A DNA stretch of 5,523 nucleotides, taken from Deltaproteobacteria bacterium (GTDB lineage: Bacteria > Desulfobacterota > JAFDIG01). The stretch lies in contig JAFDIG010000155.1 of the NCBI GenBank assembly GCA_019308145.1, forward strand, positions 1-5,523, in the 5' to 3' direction. The position numbers and the translations under genes are program-made. Of this stretch, positions 5,099-5,523 are shown piece by piece (within the stretch, counting starts at the first letter, position 1; each line of letters begins with the position of its first letter). The notes under the pieces are model-generated. The model had not been told where the DNA came from and made no database searches. It was given only the letters and a program-made list of their open reading frames with translations.

Positions 5099-5523
5099 TT
5101 ACAGAAGTTCATTGATTATTTTTACCAGTTTTTGGGAACCTTGTTTGACATTAGGTTCCATTCCTACTGATAATCGTATAAAATTTCTTTTAGTCCCTTT
5201 ATAAAAAGGAGGGTAAAATAGATCATAAGGAACAGTTCTTATTTTTTCCTTTAACAGTTTGTTATAGACATCCCTTGCATTAAGATCTGTCTCAGTGAAG
5301 TCAATAATAACATACATTCCAAATGTTTTTTCTGTTTTTATCTTTAATTTTTTAAGTTCATTATTTAAGGTTTCTTTTCTTAACTTGATCTTTTTAAATA
5401 CAAAATCCAATTTATCTTTTTCTGCCAATCTTTTAACAATTTCATAACCAACAAGGATAGATATAAGAGATGGGCCAACATATTGGTTTGCTATAAAAGG
5501 ACGGATATTTTTCATTTCGTTAG
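5099..5523 (-). CDS. PLP-dependent aminotransferase (class I/II fold), C-terminal part (5' end outside window)
   Basis: The frame stays open to the window edge (two codons before the first Met also read through), so the ATG at 5515 is almost surely internal. The 138 residues counted from that Met match the end of a fold-type I aminotransferase. There is an interdomain helix region (about 15-60, GPSLISILVGYEIVKRL onward), then the small domain with TFGMYVIIDFTETDLNARDV (64-83), KEKIRTVPYDLFYPPF (89-104), and NFIRLSVGME (111-120). R114 sits at the position of the conserved arginine that binds the substrate carboxylate. The PLP lysine would lie upstream of the window. A complete enzyme would be about 380-400 residues. 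Substrate cannot be told from this part. The gene ends 70 nt before the ClpX-like ATG on the same strand; a promoter in the gap suggests separate control. Confidence 0.8.
   Translation of the reverse strand, partial: NEMKNIRPFIANQYVGPSLISILVGYEIVKRLAEKDKLDFVFKKIKLRKETLNNELKKLKIKTEKTFGMYVIIDFTETDLNARDVYNKLLKEKIRTVPYDLFYPPFYKGTKRNFIRLSVGMEPNVKQGSQKLVKIINELL

Noticed and set aside
1..5523. CRISPR arrays, tRNA or rRNA genes, insertion sequences, phage attachment sites
   Set aside because: No regularly spaced direct repeats, cloverleaf-type segments, transposase features or terminal repeats with target duplications were seen on either strand.

Overview
The window is a strongly AT-rich bacterial fragment with tight, short-spaced genes. 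It carries an AsnC/Lrp-fold siroheme decarboxylase subunit (Ahb type) beside hemL, and a DUF3786 protein. Both families are typical of anaerobes such as sulfate reducers and syntrophs. I infer an anaerobic bacterium near Desulfobacterota or Nitrospirota, but the sequence does not fix the lineage.

Layout. From 1554 down to 1, on the minus strand, lies a compact run: DUF3786 protein, AhbB-like siroheme decarboxylase subunit (3-nt gap), then the 5' part of hemL (37-nt gap), which leaves the window at base 1. HemL makes 5-aminolevulinate, the first dedicated tetrapyrrole precursor, and AhbA/AhbB removes two carboxyls from siroheme on the siroheme-dependent route to heme. The run is therefore a tetrapyrrole cluster that includes one gene of unknown function. 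A 243-nt divergent spacer (1555-1797) separates it from a plus-strand Roadblock/LC7 gene (1798-2166). The spacer holds a very good sigma-70-type promoter, a near-palindrome inside it, and an unusual pair of interleaved inverted repeats.

The Roadblock gene converges on a second minus-strand unit: a ClpX-like AAA+ unfoldase (5028-3271) followed after 5 nt by a class B DnaJ (3265-2315), which ends in a candidate terminator overlapping its stop codon. A likely promoter for this unit lies just after the stop codon of an upstream, 5'-truncated PLP aminotransferase (5523-5099).

The most notable item is the ClpX-like protein. It lacks the N-terminal zinc-binding domain of ClpX, replaces the RKH loop with a longer basic segment, and has a C-terminal extension of about 160 residues. 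The end of that extension looks like a degenerate second copy of the ClpX small AAA+ domain. Coupled to a J-protein gene, it may form a dedicated chaperone/unfoldase pair that differs from housekeeping ClpXP.
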